A stretch of DNA of 64,000 nucleotides, from assembly GCA_000023405.1 (NCBI GenBank), contig CP001643.1:2728001-2792000 (forward strand), given 5' to 3'. The position numbers and the translations under genes were made by a program. Under the pieces are notes generated by a model that ran no database searches, was not told the DNA's origin, and saw only the letters and a list, made by a program, of their open reading frames with translations. Of the stretch, positions 63,851 to 64,000 are shown in pieces (positions within the stretch are counted from its first letter, which is position 1; each line of letters starts with the position of its first letter). This stretch comes from Brachybacterium faecium DSM 4810. Its GTDB lineage: Bacteria > Actinomycetota > Actinomycetes > Actinomycetales > Dermabacteraceae.

Positions 63851-64000
63851 TCAGGTGGTGGCGGGTGCCGTGTGCCCGGCAGGGCTCACGGCGCTCGCGG
63901 CACGGCAGTCCGAGCAGAGGCCGCGGTAGACGACATCCGCGATCTCGACATCGAAGCCGTGATCATCGTGCGGGGTCAGGCAGGGAGCCTCCCCGACGGC
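63851..64000 (-). CDS. Fur-family regulator, C-terminal fragment
   Basis: The last 49 residues of a protein that begins beyond the right edge. [20 protein letters not shown] and [13 protein letters not shown], with the CSDC zinc pair and the EVVYRG-type phrase, are typical of actinobacterial FurA/PerR-like repressors next to catalase genes. It would repress the catalase operon and respond to peroxide or iron. The DNA-binding domain is outside the window. Confidence 0.8.
   Translation of the reverse strand, partial: AVGEAPCLTPHDDHGFDVEIADVVYRGLCSDCRAASAVSPAGHTAPATT

Overview
The window comes from a high-GC actinobacterium. Coding regions are GC-rich with strong third-position G/C bias, GTG and TTG starts are frequent, and the gene families are those of Micrococcales. 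The combination of ectoine genes, a DUF222/HNH endonuclease, an MmyB-like regulator and a large DUF4011 helicase suggests a Dermabacteraceae/Brachybacterium-like chromosome. That placement is an inference from gene content; no 16S gene is present.

Layout. 1-4.4 kb: start of a DUF4011-type helicase, a DeoR-type regulator, a small MT0933-type antitoxin-like protein, a CopC domain protein and an unusual MobA-like/nitrilase fusion. 4.5-7.5 kb: tRNA-Arg(CCT) holds a decayed integrated element of about 2.9 kb. It is bounded by a 43-bp repeat of the tRNA 3' end and contains a truncated tyrosine integrase, a twice-frameshifted YdcF gene, a 44-residue membrane peptide and a secreted four-cysteine protein whose signal peptide carries an in-frame amber codon. 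7.5-19.5 kb: Crp/Fnr regulator divergent from a metallochaperone and a P1B-type ATPase with a CPG motif, an NADP oxidoreductase, an S9 peptidase, a SulP transporter, a lipoprotein, a ChaA-like antiporter and a dienelactone hydrolase.

19.5-31 kb: a ProVWX-type glycine-betaine importer, then a carbohydrate locus. The latter has a Gfo/Idh oxidoreductase and ROK repressor on one strand, divergent from a binding protein, two permeases and a GH13 alpha-glucosidase. 31-44 kb: HNH endonuclease running antisense into the GH13 gene, cupin, membrane proteins, a lipoprotein/CcdA/DsbA-like thiol operon, MazG-like protein, APH(6)-like kinase, and an MmyB-like regulator next to an aldo/keto reductase flanked by gene remnants and an MFS exporter. 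44-51 kb: tRNA-Lys, an alanine:cation symporter, ectABC, small membrane and YigZ proteins. 51-58.6 kb: class Ib ribonucleotide reductase, with nrdF separated from nrdHIE by DUF418 and PadR/HAAS genes; two NrdR-like boxes lie upstream of nrdH. 59-64 kb: Gfo/Idh protein with a long acidic tail, PlsC acyltransferase, universal stress protein, catalase and the end of a Fur-family regulator.

Two systems work together in osmoprotection: betaine import (20-23 kb) and ectoine synthesis (46-48.7 kb). A near-identical 17-bp element with tandem GTCGGA(C/T) units lies upstream of both, suggesting shared control. A second shared site, GGTACTGnCAG, links the MmyB-like regulator with the MFS exporter. The strongest signals for follow-up are these two candidate operators, the tRNA-Arg island with its coupled peptide/secreted-protein pair, and the MobA-nitrilase fusion.
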